The notes under the pieces are model-generated. The model saw only the letters and a list, made by a program, of their open reading frames with translations. It was not told where the DNA came from and did no database searches. The translations under genes and the position numbers were made by a program. Positions 24,488-32,628 of a stretch of 64,000 bases of DNA are shown one piece after another. The DNA is taken from the NCBI RefSeq assembly GCF_900091465.1, contig NZ_FMHV01000002.1, positions 4,092,001-4,156,000 on the forward strand, in the 5' to 3' direction. The stretch is from Micromonospora rhizosphaerae. Lineage in GTDB: Bacteria > Actinomycetota > Actinomycetes > Mycobacteriales > Micromonosporaceae. How positions within the stretch are numbered: the stretch's first letter is position 1; each line of letters opens with the position of its first letter.

Positions 24488-25798
24488 TCAGCGCGGGGTG
24501 AACCGGACCGGGAGGCGCTTGAGGCCGTTCTGGAAGTTCGAACGCAGTCGTACGGCCTCGCCGGCGGGCTCGACGGCGGCGAAGCGGTCGAGCACGGCGG
24601 CGAACATGGCCTTCATCTGGTGCCGTCCGAGGGCTGCCCCGAGGCAGAAGTGCGGGCCGTGGCCGAAGGCGAGATGGTCGTTGGGGGAGCGGCCGACGTC
24701 GAACGCCTCCGGGCTGGGGAAGGCGCGCGGGTCGCGGTTGGCGCTGGCGAAGTAGACCACCACCTTGTCACCGGCCTTGATGTCGACGCCGCCAAGCGTC
24801 GTGTCGATGGTGGTCGTACGCCGGAAGTGGACGACCGGGGTCCACCAGCGCAGCATCTCCTCGACGGCCGTGCCCAGCAGCGTGCGGTCCTTGTCCAGCC
24901 GTTCCCACTGGTCGGCATGGGCGAGCAGGGCGGCCATGCCGCCGGGGATGCCGTTGCGCAGCGTTTCGTTGCCGGCCACGGCGAAAAGCCAGAAGAGGTT
25001 CTCGAACTCCTCGACGCTGACCCGGCCGTCCTCGTCGTCGACCTGCTGCAGCAGGATCGACATGATGTCCTCGCCCGGGTTGCGCCGTTTTTGGGCGGCG
25101 AACTCGTGGGCGTAGGCGTACAGGTCGGGGATGCCGGCGCGGGTGCGCGGGTCGGGCATCCGGCCGTCGCCGTCCGGCTTGGGGCGTACGGCGAGGGCGG
25201 CCTGGGCCATCGGGGTGGTCGACACCATCGTGGCGGCCAGATCGCTGGTCGAGTACTCGGGGTCCTGGTAGCCGATGACCCGGTTGGCCCAGTCGAAGAG
25301 CAGGTAGCGGTCGGAGCCGGGTACGCCGAGAACATCGGCCAGCGTGCACAGCGGCAGGTCGGCGGCGACCTTGACGAAGTCGGTCACGCCATCGTCGGGC
25401 ACGGCCGCGACGAGTTCCCGGGCCCGCGCGTTGATGCGGTCCTGCAGGGCGGCGACCGCGCGGGGGGTGAAGGCCCGCGCGAGCAGGCGGCGCAGCCGGG
25501 AGTGCACGGGCGGGTCCATGTTGAGCATCATCTGGCGGACGTAGGCCAGGTCGGCCGGGGTGGCGGGGTCGCGGATCTGGGTGGCGCCCAGGTACGAGCT
25601 GAACACCTTCGGATTGCGCAGCACCGCCTTGACGTCGGCGTGCCGCCACACCGCCCAGAAACCCGGGCCGGCCGACCACGGCCCGACGGCGGTCCCCTCC
25701 ACCCAGGACACCGGCGCCGCCTCACGCAGGCGCGCGAACTCCTCGTACGGCACGCGCCGCGTGTAGGTGTCCGGGTCGAAGATGACGCCGCTGTCCAC
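24488..25798 (-). CDS. Cytochrome P450
   Basis: Encodes 436 residues from the GTG at 25798, which follows GGAGG; a longer frame exists upstream without a site. I-helix 'FAVAGNETLRNGIPGG' (Asn-Glu-Thr replaces the common Asp/Glu-Thr), ExxR 'EEMLRW', and the haem loop 'FGHGPHFCLGAALG' with Cys385. The AGNETLR-type I-helix and overall length recall the CYP124/125/142 group that oxidises sterol side chains and branched lipids. Ferredoxin and reductase are not encoded nearby. It hydroxylates an unknown hydrophobic substrate in the cytosol; a sterol or terpenoid role is only suggested. Confidence 0.92.
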   Translation of the reverse strand: MDSGVIFDPDTYTRRVPYEEFARLREAAPVSWVEGTAVGPWSAGPGFWAVWRHADVKAVLRNPKVFSSYLGATQIRDPATPADLAYVRQMMLNMDPPVHSRLRRLLARAFTPRAVAALQDRINARARELVAAVPDDGVTDFVKVAADLPLCTLADVLGVPGSDRYLLFDWANRVIGYQDPEYSTSDLAATMVSTTPMAQAALAVRPKPDGDGRMPDPRTRAGIPDLYAYAHEFAAQKRRNPGEDIMSILLQQVDDEDGRVSVEEFENLFWLFAVAGNETLRNGIPGGMAALLAHADQWERLDKDRTLLGTAVEEMLRWWTPVVHFRRTTTIDTTLGGVDIKAGDKVVVYFASANRDPRAFPSPEAFDVGRSPNDHLAFGHGPHFCLGAALGRHQMKAMFAAVLDRFAAVEPAGEAVRLRSNFQNGLKRLPVRFTPR

Positions 25799-25984
25799 GG
25801 GGCCTCCGCCGGGTCGGCAGTCTGCGGGAGGTGCGAGCCTAACGGTGCGCCTTAACCAAGGGGTAGTCCCTGAAGGGGTACGGTCGCCGGATTGCCCACT
25901 CGGCGATGTCGATGTCGGGTTGCGCCGCAACTGTGCCTGTAACAGGCTGAGCGGGACTCGTCAGCGCACCCCGAGGGGGACTGC

Positions 25985-28645
25985 ATGATCGACTCCGTAC
26001 GCCGGACCAGCCCGCCCGGGAAACACCCGCGGGCCCGGGCCGCCGCCATCGCGCTCGCCACCGGTAGCGCTCTCGCGTTATGTGTCACCGCCGCACCGGC
26101 ATCGGCCGCGCGCACCGCCCTCGCCCCGAGCGGCGATGTCGTCGCCACCGGCAGCGGCGGCGCGGAACTGTCTGAGAAGACGCAGTTGAGCAATCGGCGC
26201 TTCGTCGTCACGGGCGACCGCGCCTACGAGGTCGGCGCGGCGGACGGCACGTACCCCGGCACCGGCTGGCACATCCGTGGCGAGATGGGCGGCTTCTGGT
26301 CGCCACCGATCAAGCTGCTCGATGGTCTGTGGTTCGCCGTCGACGGCAAGTGGTTGAAGACCACCACATTCACCAGCGGCGAGGGCTACACCCGGATGGA
26401 CATGGCGGCCGGCAACGGCGCCACGGTCCGGCGACTCGACGTGGTACCCGACGACGGCCGGGCCACGCTGGTCGGCCTGAACCTCCCCGGCGCGGCGGGC
26501 GGCGGCACCTCGCAGGTGAAGCTGACCGTCCACGCGCACTCTGAACTGTTGTCCGCGTACCCGTGGGGCTGGGCGACGCCGAGCCAGGCGCAGTTCAACC
26601 TGCCGGACTCCGGCTCCTTCGACGGGAACAATCTGGTGTTCCGTGACAACGGCACCCCGCCGGTGCCCGGCGCGCCGACCCACGACTGGGCGGCGATGGT
26701 CGGCAGCACGCTGACGCCCTCGGCCGCCACCCTCGGTCCCGGGTTCCGGGGACCCCAGGGCGACGTCGTCTGCGGCGACCCCCAGCCGGCCGTCTGCGAC
26801 GACGGACCGTACGGCAAGGGCACCGGCGGCGAGTTGACGTACCCGGTGACCGTGCCGGCCGGTGGCCGCACCGTGTGGTTCGCGGTCGCCGGCTCCGACG
26901 CGGGCCCGAGCCAGGCACAGGCCGAGTTGACGCAGGCCCTGCGCGACCCGGCGGGCGCCGCCGCCGCGAAGTTGGCCGCGCGGCAGAAGATCGCGGCGCA
27001 GAGCAGGGTGGACCTGCCGGGCGACCCGATGCTGGCGCGCAGCGTCGAGTGGTCCAAGCAGAACGTGGCGGACTCGGTACAGGAATCCCGCAACCTGCGG
27101 GTGTTCCCCAGCAGCGAGGGCCGGCAGTACCCGCCGCCGTCCGGTACGGTAGCGGTGGCCCGGTGGCTGGGCGCCGGCTGGCCGGACTACCCGTGGCTGT
27201 TCGCCACGGACGGGGAGTACAGCGCTTTCCCCGCCGTGGCGGCAGGGCAGTTCGACGCCGTCAAGAGCCACCTGACGGCGCTGCGCGACGTCAGCGACAT
27301 CGCCAACCACCGCTCCGGCAAGGTGGTCCACGAGGTCACCCCGGACGGCCAGGTGTACTACGGCGCCAACGCCGACCCCGGAAACACCGACGAGACGGTG
27401 AAGTTCCCCAGCGCGGTCGCGCTGGTGTGGCGGTGGACCGGCGACAACGCCTTCCGCGACCAGATGTACGACTTCGCGGTGCGCAACATGCGCTACGCCG
27501 TGGCGCTGGACGCCGACGGCGACGGCTGGCCGGAGGGCTCCGGCAACGTGGAGCGCGCCGGCATGGGCCAGGAGAAGCTCGACGTCGCGGTGTACACCAT
27601 CCGCGGCCTGCTCGACCTGGCCGACCTGGCCGCCGCCAAGCACGACGCCGCCACGGCCGCCTGGGCCACCGAGCAGGCACGACAACGCCTGAAGATCTTC
27701 GAGAAGACCTGGTGGTACGGGGGCGACGCCAAGGGCTATGCCGACTCGCTGTCCGACCCGGGCAACGTCAAACTGTTCCAGCGTTACTGGACCGGCGTCA
27801 CGCCGATGGAGGCCGTGCTGCCCGGCTCGCCCGGTCGGTCGGGTGGACCCGGCCAGGTCGCCGGACCGCCCGTTCCGGGGCACCCGCTCGCGGCCACCGA
27901 CCACGCCGACACCGGGCTGGCCCAGCGGGAACGCGACTGCTACACCGGCGAGTTCGGCCTGTACCACACCGGCACCGGACCGACCAGCGACCCGGCCGGC
28001 AACAAGGGGCCGTCCTGCGACAGCGTGGTCTCCTCGGTGCAGTCCGAGCGGACCGTCTTCACGCTGGGCGCCGCGGTCATGGCGGTGGCGGAGGGCAACT
28101 ACGGCCGGCTGGCCCAGCAGCGGCACTACACGAACGCCAACGCGCGCACCCAACTCGACCCGACCGTGTGGGAGATGCCCGGTGCCATGCCCGAGATCTC
28201 TCCGTCGCCCGACTTCGGGTCGAACATGGAGCGCGACTTCCTCAGCCGATCCAGCGTGCTGCAGACCTGGGGTTCGTACGGCACCCTCTGGCCAGTGATC
28301 AACCAGCAACTCGGCGTCGCCCCGGACATCGGGCGGGGCCAGTTGGCGGTGGTGCCACAGTTGCCGTCCGGCCAGCACCGCATCTCCGGCAGCAACATCA
28401 GGGTCGGTACGGGGCACGTGGACGTGGCCGAGACGCGCAGCGGTTCGACGCTGCAGGTCACGGTGGACGCCGCCGTGCCGTGCCAGCTGACCCTCGGCGC
28501 GGTGCTGCCGTCCGGCGCGACCGTGGCCAACGTCCAGCTCGACGGGCACAAGGCCGATTACCGCACCGTGCAGACCGGCCGCGGCATCGAGGTGGTCGTC
28601 CAGACCAGCAGCGGGGCGCACACTCTGACCATCACGCTGAAGTAG
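25985..28645 (+). CDS. Exported six-hairpin glycosidase / debranching-like protein
   Basis: Encodes 886 residues. Signal peptide ends near residue 42 ('APASAAR'). An N-terminal beta-sandwich of about 270 residues ('YPGTGWHIRGEMGGFWSPPIKLLDGLWFAV' in parts) is followed by an (alpha/alpha)6 domain: 'SVEWSKQNVADSVQESRNLRV', 'WPDYPWLFATDGEYSAF', 'DADGDGWPEGSGNVE', 'QEKLDVAVYTIRGLLDLADLA' and 'MPGAMPEISPSPDFG'. This is the amylo-alpha-1,6-glucosidase/GH63-like fold; acidic residues such as those in 'FATDGEYS' and 'WPEGSGNVE' could be catalytic. The sugar is unknown. GAGGGGG precedes the ATG and a 16-bp hairpin follows. Confidence 0.8.
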   Translation: MIDSVRRTSPPGKHPRARAAAIALATGSALALCVTAAPASAARTALAPSGDVVATGSGGAELSEKTQLSNRRFVVTGDRAYEVGAADGTYPGTGWHIRGEMGGFWSPPIKLLDGLWFAVDGKWLKTTTFTSGEGYTRMDMAAGNGATVRRLDVVPDDGRATLVGLNLPGAAGGGTSQVKLTVHAHSELLSAYPWGWATPSQAQFNLPDSGSFDGNNLVFRDNGTPPVPGAPTHDWAAMVGSTLTPSAATLGPGFRGPQGDVVCGDPQPAVCDDGPYGKGTGGELTYPVTVPAGGRTVWFAVAGSDAGPSQAQAELTQALRDPAGAAAAKLAARQKIAAQSRVDLPGDPMLARSVEWSKQNVADSVQESRNLRVFPSSEGRQYPPPSGTVAVARWLGAGWPDYPWLFATDGEYSAFPAVAAGQFDAVKSHLTALRDVSDIANHRSGKVVHEVTPDGQVYYGANADPGNTDETVKFPSAVALVWRWTGDNAFRDQMYDFAVRNMRYAVALDADGDGWPEGSGNVERAGMGQEKLDVAVYTIRGLLDLADLAAAKHDAATAAWATEQARQRLKIFEKTWWYGGDAKGYADSLSDPGNVKLFQRYWTGVTPMEAVLPGSPGRSGGPGQVAGPPVPGHPLAATDHADTGLAQRERDCYTGEFGLYHTGTGPTSDPAGNKGPSCDSVVSSVQSERTVFTLGAAVMAVAEGNYGRLAQQRHYTNANARTQLDPTVWEMPGAMPEISPSPDFGSNMERDFLSRSSVLQTWGSYGTLWPVINQQLGVAPDIGRGQLAVVPQLPSGQHRISGSNIRVGTGHVDVAETRSGSTLQVTVDAAVPCQLTLGAVLPSGATVANVQLDGHKADYRTVQTGRGIEVVVQTSSGAHTLTITLK

Positions 28646-28700
28646 TGCGGCGGCCGCCCGGTCGCAACGGGGCTCGGCCGTCCGCCGTGAAAGCAAAAGG

Positions 28701-28737
28701 TGGCCGCGCCGGTCGGGTGTTCCGACCGGCGCGGCCA
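28701..28737. terminator. Bidirectional hairpin terminator
   Basis: Perfect 16-bp inverted repeat, TGGCCGCGCCGGTCGG (28701-28716) with its complement at 28722-28737, and a GTGTT loop. It lies between convergent genes ending at 28645 and 28788. An AAAA run just upstream serves as the U-tract for minus-strand transcripts. Confidence 0.85.
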
Positions 28738-28787
28738 TCCGCATGGTCAGTCACGGACAGGTGCACCCGGGCGTGGGCCGCTGCCGA

Positions 28788-29213
28788 TCATGCAGCCTGG
28801 CCGGCTCGCCGCTCCAGCCAGTAGCCGCACAGGGCCAGCCCGATGACGGTGTCCTGGGCGACCAGCGAGGCTGGCAGCCCGAGCAGCCGGATCGGCGGGC
28901 GGCCCTCCGCGTAGGGCGAGGTGCCCGCGACGGCCAGGGTGAGGTTCGAGGGCCCGTAACGGAGCAGCGGCACCAGGGCGGCGACGGTGGTGGCGAGCCG
29001 ACGCTCGGCACCGGACGTCCGGGTCAGCAGCGCCAGCATGAGCAGGGCGTCGAGCGTCGCACTCACCACCTCTGTCGTACCGTGCCAGCGGGCGTGCGGC
29101 CCGTAGCCCGGCCCGAAGGTGTGGCCGCGGTTCCAGTCGGCCGCCCAGTGCCCGAGCGCCATGGCGGCGGCGCTTGCGAGCAGCAGATACCGGCCCGGCC
29201 GCATCCGCCTCAT
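28788..29213 (-). CDS. Four-helix membrane protein, unknown family
   Basis: Encodes 141 residues from the ATG at 29213; a longer frame is open but lacks hydrophobic start features. Hydrophobic segments at about 8-25, 45-62, 72-95 and 110-135. 'YLLLASAAAMALGHWAADWNRGHTFGPGYGPHARWHG' begins it in pieces, and 'PPIRLLGLPASLVAQDTVIGLALCGYW' is near the end. The His-rich first loop is notable. I do not recognise the family; similar DUF proteins of about this size are common in actinomycetes. Cytoplasmic membrane. Confidence 0.65.
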   Translation of the reverse strand: MRRMRPGRYLLLASAAAMALGHWAADWNRGHTFGPGYGPHARWHGTTEVVSATLDALLMLALLTRTSGAERRLATTVAALVPLLRYGPSNLTLAVAGTSPYAEGRPPIRLLGLPASLVAQDTVIGLALCGYWLERRAGQAA

Positions 29214-29357
29214 CGGTCCCGGCAGGTGGGCTCCGGATCCAGTACGCCGGTGCACCCTGCCGTCTCGCCCAGCTTGGCCAGGACCGGTCCCATGTATGGC
29301 TCGGCCATGCATGCGCTCTTCCCGCAAGGCTGCGGCGGAAACCCGTGCGGCCGCATC

Positions 29358-29933
29358 TCAAGGCTCCGTGGGGAATGCGTGAACGAAGGCGAGAACGGTG
29401 TGTCGTTCCAGCCCGTCTTCGGGGATTTGGCGGCGCCGCCAGCCGAGTAGGAGCTCGTCGATCTGCTGCCCGAGTTCGGCGAGTTCGTCCGGGGTCAGCC
29501 GGAGCCAGACGTGGCCTGCGTAGGCGACCTCGTCCCAGGGTTGCTCTGCGGTCTCCAGGAACTCCCGCGCGCGCTCGCACTGTCGCTGAAGCAGGGCGCC
29601 CTCGGCGGACGTCGCGGCGGCCTGAGCCGTCGGCTGGTCGCGGAACTGGCCGATCGTCCAGCGCATTCCGCGCGTGACGAGCTGCCATCGGCGCTCTCGG
29701 CGGTCCGTGGCGGCTGCTGGCGCGGGAGCGACCAGCCCTGCCTCGACGAGCACTTTGAGGTGGTGCGACACGCTGCCGGTCGCCAGACCCATCGACCGCG
29801 CCAGCGCCGTGGTTGTCGATGGCCCATACACGGCCAGGGCGTCCATCAGCCGCGCACGGTCCGGGTGGGCGAGAGCGGTCAGGGCGCGCACATCGTCGAT
29901 TTGCCGGATATCCCCCGGTTCACCATCACGCAT
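29358..29933 (-). CDS. ArsR-type winged-helix transcriptional regulator
   Basis: Encodes 191 residues from the ATG at 29933. A helix-turn-helix at about residues 15-75 ('ALTALAHPDRARLMDAL', 'STTTALARSMGLATGSVSHHLKVLVEAGLV') is typical of ArsR/HTH_5. The long C-terminal helical part (residues 85-190) with 'AYAGHVWLRLTPDELAELGQQIDELL' recalls actinobacterial regulators found next to MFS exporters. A -10-like TATACT ends 6 nt before the ATG, so the transcript may be leaderless. A perfect 16-bp palindrome lies just upstream, suiting autorepression and control of the divergent MFS gene. Confidence 0.88.
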   Translation of the reverse strand: MRDGEPGDIRQIDDVRALTALAHPDRARLMDALAVYGPSTTTALARSMGLATGSVSHHLKVLVEAGLVAPAPAAATDRRERRWQLVTRGMRWTIGQFRDQPTAQAAATSAEGALLQRQCERAREFLETAEQPWDEVAYAGHVWLRLTPDELAELGQQIDELLLGWRRRQIPEDGLERHTVLAFVHAFPTEP

Positions 29934-29938
29934 GAGTC

Positions 29939-29966
29939 GAGTATACAACTAGATTTGCGCAAATCT
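29939..29966. promoter_or_regulatory. Divergent promoter with 16-bp perfect operator palindrome
   Basis: AGATTTGCGCAAATCT at 29951-29966 is fully self-complementary and lies between the ArsR-type gene and the divergent MFS pseudogene. Read toward the regulator, TATACT (29945-29940) is a near-consensus -10 placed for a leaderless mRNA, with the palindrome over the -35/spacer region. It is the natural binding site for the regulator's dimer. Confidence 0.75.
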
Positions 29967-29990
29967 GCTTGCGAGCCTAGAGTGGCGGGC

Positions 29991-30428
29991 ATGCCCCGTC
30001 TCCCTCACGCCTTCCGGATCTTCTGGCTCGGCAAAGCCGTCAGCCTGTTGGGGACGGCGACCACCGCGACGCTGCTGTCGATGCTTGCGGCGACCGAGCT
30101 GGATGCCGGTCCCGGCTGGATGGGCGTCCTGGCGGCGGCGAGCTGGTCGCCCTGGCTGATCCTCGCTCAGGCGGTGTCCGCTGCGGTCGGCGTGCTTCTC
30201 GACGCGATCAGCTTCCTCGTTTCGGCGGTCTGCCTGGCACGGGCGCGCCTCGCGCCCCGCCCGCCCGATGATGCCGTGGCCATGCCCGAAGAGTCCCTCG
30301 TCCAGAGAATCCGAGCCGGTGTCGGCGTCGTCGCGCGCGACCCGTTCGGCCCGCTCAAGGGCCGGCACGACCTCCCCGCACCGCCACCCCGGCCCTCGCG
30401 GCCTCTCGAAAGGAGCATTCCCGCATGA
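29991..30428 (+). pseudogene. MFS transporter remnant with internal deletion
   Basis: The ATG at 29991 opens a major facilitator N-terminus ('FRIFWLGKAVSLLGTATTATLLSML', 'GPGWMGVLAAASWSPWLIL' in pieces). At about residue 62 it jumps directly to 'AQAVSAAVGVLLDAISFLVSAVCLARARL', which in intact homologues lies about 100 residues later. After 'QRIRAGVGVVARDPF' the rest of the ~400-residue protein is gone and unrelated sequence follows. Four of twelve helices at most remain, so transport is lost. The stop overlaps the aldo/keto reductase ATG by 4 bp, a junction created by the 3' deletion. Confidence 0.75.
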
Positions 30429-31465
30429 CGATGAGCTACGCGCCGCTCGGGCGCACCGGAATGACCGTGTCCCGCTTCACGCTCGGGGCGATGATGTTCG
30501 GCGCCGCCGGCAACCCGGACCACGACGACTGCATCCGGATCATCCACACCGCCCTCGATCGGGGCATCAACTTCATCGACACCGCCGACATGTACTCAGC
30601 CGGCGAGTCCGAGTCGATCGTCGGGAAGGCCCTCCGCGGCCGCCGTGACCAGGTCATCCTCGCCACGAAGGGACACTTCGCCCTTGAGGAGGGCCTGAAC
30701 AGAGGCGGCAACTCGCGACGCCATCTGCTCCACGCCGTCGACGCCAGCCTGACGCGGCTCGGCACCGACTACGTCGACCTCTACCAGGTGCATCGCCCCG
30801 ATTGGGACACCGACCTCGAGGAGACCCTCGGCGTGCTCACCGACCTGGTCCGGGCGGGCAAGATTAGGACGTTCGGATGCTCCACGTTCCCCGCGCACGA
30901 GATCGTCGAGTCCCACCGGGTCGCCGACGCCCGCGGCCTGATGCGGTTTCGCACCGAACAGCCGCCCTACAGTCTGCTGGCCCGCGGCATCGAACGCGAC
31001 GTGCTCCCGGTCGCCGAGAAGTGGGGCATGGGCGTGCTCACCTGGAGCCCGCTGGGCTTCGGCTTTCTCACCGGCCGCTACCGCCGCGGCATCAAGGCCG
31101 GAGCCGAGGGGAGGGCCGCCCTTCGGCCCGCCTGGTTCGATCCCGCCGATCCGGTCGTCGCGCGCAAGCTCGACGTCGTTGAGCAGCTCGTGGAGGTGGC
31201 CGACAAGCTCGGCGTTCCGCTGCCCGCGCTGGCGACGGCATTTCCGCTCGCGCACCGCGCCGTCACCTCGGTCATCATTGGACCCCGCACGCTCGAACAA
31301 CTCGAATCCACGCTCGAACACGCCGACCTCGTACTCGACGATGACGTGCTTGACCGGCTCGATGCGATCGTCCCGCCCGGCACCGACGTGTACGACCCGA
31401 ACGGCGCCGCCAACCCGCCGTGGATCGTGGATGCGAAGCAGCGACGGCGAGTCGTACGACGCTAG
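30425..31465 (+). CDS. Aldo/keto reductase
   Basis: Encodes 346 residues. Full catalytic tetrad: Asp52, Tyr57, Lys82 and His123 ('FIDTADMYSAG', 'ATKGHF', 'YQVHRPD'). The NADPH pocket is at the C-terminus ('SVIIGPRTLEQLESTLE'). AAAGGAG precedes the ATG. The family reduces aldehydes or ketones with NADPH; this sequence is of the Tas/YajO-like cytosolic type. It probably used the regulated promoter now linked to the MFS remnant, so it may fall under the ArsR-type regulator. Confidence 0.92.
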   Translation: MTMSYAPLGRTGMTVSRFTLGAMMFGAAGNPDHDDCIRIIHTALDRGINFIDTADMYSAGESESIVGKALRGRRDQVILATKGHFALEEGLNRGGNSRRHLLHAVDASLTRLGTDYVDLYQVHRPDWDTDLEETLGVLTDLVRAGKIRTFGCSTFPAHEIVESHRVADARGLMRFRTEQPPYSLLARGIERDVLPVAEKWGMGVLTWSPLGFGFLTGRYRRGIKAGAEGRAALRPAWFDPADPVVARKLDVVEQLVEVADKLGVPLPALATAFPLAHRAVTSVIIGPRTLEQLESTLEHADLVLDDDVLDRLDAIVPPGTDVYDPNGAANPPWIVDAKQRRRVVRR

Positions 31466-31497
31466 GTCCTGCCTCGGGGATCGGCGCGCGCTCAGAG

Positions 31498-31575
31498 GTG
31501 GAGAGAACGACATCGACGCCTTCGTCGCCTGCTTCACCGACGACGCGCGCCCTGGACATCCGGCCATAGGTCGTG
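31498..31575 (+). pseudogene. Possible SnoaL/NTF2-like protein scrap
   Basis: Encodes 'NDIDAFVACFTDDARPGHPAIGRG' in pieces, resembling the first helix and strand of SnoaL-like proteins ('DAFVACFTDDA'). No start codon or remainder is present in any frame. Too short for firm assignment. Confidence 0.3.
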
Positions 31576-31584
31576 GCTTGCCGA

Positions 31585-31633
31585 ACACCAGGGCCGACGG
31601 TTCTGCCACGTCGGCAGCCGCCGGCCCTGGTGT
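31585..31633. terminator. Bidirectional hairpin between convergent genes
   Basis: ACACCAGGGCCG (31585-31596) pairs perfectly with 31622-31633, and inner GCCGAC/GTCGGC (31593-31598 and 31610-31615) offers an alternative stem. It lies between the aldo/keto reductase stop (31465) and the isomerase stop (31660). Confidence 0.65.
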
Positions 31634-31659
31634 CGATCAGCCCTTACCTCCTGGGTTCC

Positions 31660-32607
31660 TCAGAACCGCAGCTTGCGCAGGTAGCGGTAGCCGACCTCGG
31701 CCGTCTGCTGCGGTGTCACATCGGGGGTGTCGTTCTCGACGATGTACTCGAGCACCGAGTGCTCGTTGAAGATCCGGGCGAAATCGATCATCCCGGTGCC
31801 CAGGTCGGCCATGTCGCCGTTGGACTCGTGCCGGTCCTTGACGTGGTACTGCAGCACTCGCTGCGGCGCGGAGCGGATGACGTCCAGCGTGAAGCCCTCG
31901 GGGTCGGCCACCCCGTCGCCGGAGTTGATGCCGCCGGTGACGGCCCAGTAGATGTCGACCTCCAGGTGCACGAGCGTGGGATCGAGCTCCGCGGTCAACA
32001 CGTCCCAGGGGCGCTTGCCACCGCCGAGGTCGATGGTGAACTCGTGGGCGTGGTTGTGGTAGCCGTAGCGCAGGCCGGCCGCGGCCGCCGCTGCAGCTTC
32101 CACGTTCATCTGTTCCGCCCAGCGCTTCCAGTCGTCCTCGCGCTCGGAGTACAGGTACGGCACCACCATGAACGACTGGCCCAGGGTGACCGCGTTCTGG
32201 ATCTTCTCCTCCAGGGCGGCGGCGTCACCGCTGATCCCGTCGTGGCTGGAGCTGGCCCTGATGCCGATGCCGTCCAGGAACTGGCGCAGCTGGGCAGCGG
32301 TGCGCCCGAAGTAGCCGAGCGCCAGCTCCACGCGCGGGTAGCCGATCTGGGCGAGGTGAGTGAGGGTCGCGTCGTACCCCGGGGCACCCCAGAGCGCGTC
32401 GCGTACCGTCCACAGCTGAATGCTGATCAGGCCCGGGGGCACCTGCTGCCTCCCGGTGGTACGGGTGGTAGCAGCCGCAGCCGTCGCGCCGATCCCCGAC
32501 GACGCGAGCCCGACACCGGCGAGCACCGCCAGTGAGCCGCGCAGCAGGCTCCGTCGGTCAACGAGGGATTGCCGCAGCGCGGCCTCTCCGTCGTATCCGT
32601 AACACAT
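31660..32607 (-). CDS. Tat-exported sugar phosphate isomerase/epimerase-like protein
   Basis: Encodes 315 residues. Twin-arginine signal 'DRRSLLRGS' at residues 17-25 with a hydrophobic stretch ending near residue 47. The AP endonuclease 2-type TIM barrel follows: 'ISIQLWTVRD', 'GYPRVELALG', 'GLRYGYHNHAHEF', 'VHLEVDIYWA', 'YHVKDRH' and the Glu in 'VLEYIVEND' supply the metal and catalytic residues (Glu, Asp, His, Glu). AAGGAG precedes the ATG. It lies 21 bp behind the quinoprotein sugar dehydrogenase on the same strand, so the two probably act in one extracellular sugar-oxidation step. Confidence 0.88.
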   Translation of the reverse strand: MCYGYDGEAALRQSLVDRRSLLRGSLAVLAGVGLASSGIGATAAAATTRTTGRQQVPPGLISIQLWTVRDALWGAPGYDATLTHLAQIGYPRVELALGYFGRTAAQLRQFLDGIGIRASSSHDGISGDAAALEEKIQNAVTLGQSFMVVPYLYSEREDDWKRWAEQMNVEAAAAAAAGLRYGYHNHAHEFTIDLGGGKRPWDVLTAELDPTLVHLEVDIYWAVTGGINSGDGVADPEGFTLDVIRSAPQRVLQYHVKDRHESNGDMADLGTGMIDFARIFNEHSVLEYIVENDTPDVTPQQTAEVGYRYLRKLRF

Positions 32608-32628
32608 GGTGACTCCTTCTTGGTGGAT

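Noticed and set aside
25799..25984. A riboswitch upstream of the glycosidase gene
   Set aside because: Short hairpins such as CTGTAACAG exist, but no B12-box, TPP or SAM core could be recognised.
26078..28744. An 888-codon minus-strand frame across the exported glycosidase
   Set aside because: Antisense shadow; the plus-strand protein has a signal peptide and domain motifs, this one has none.
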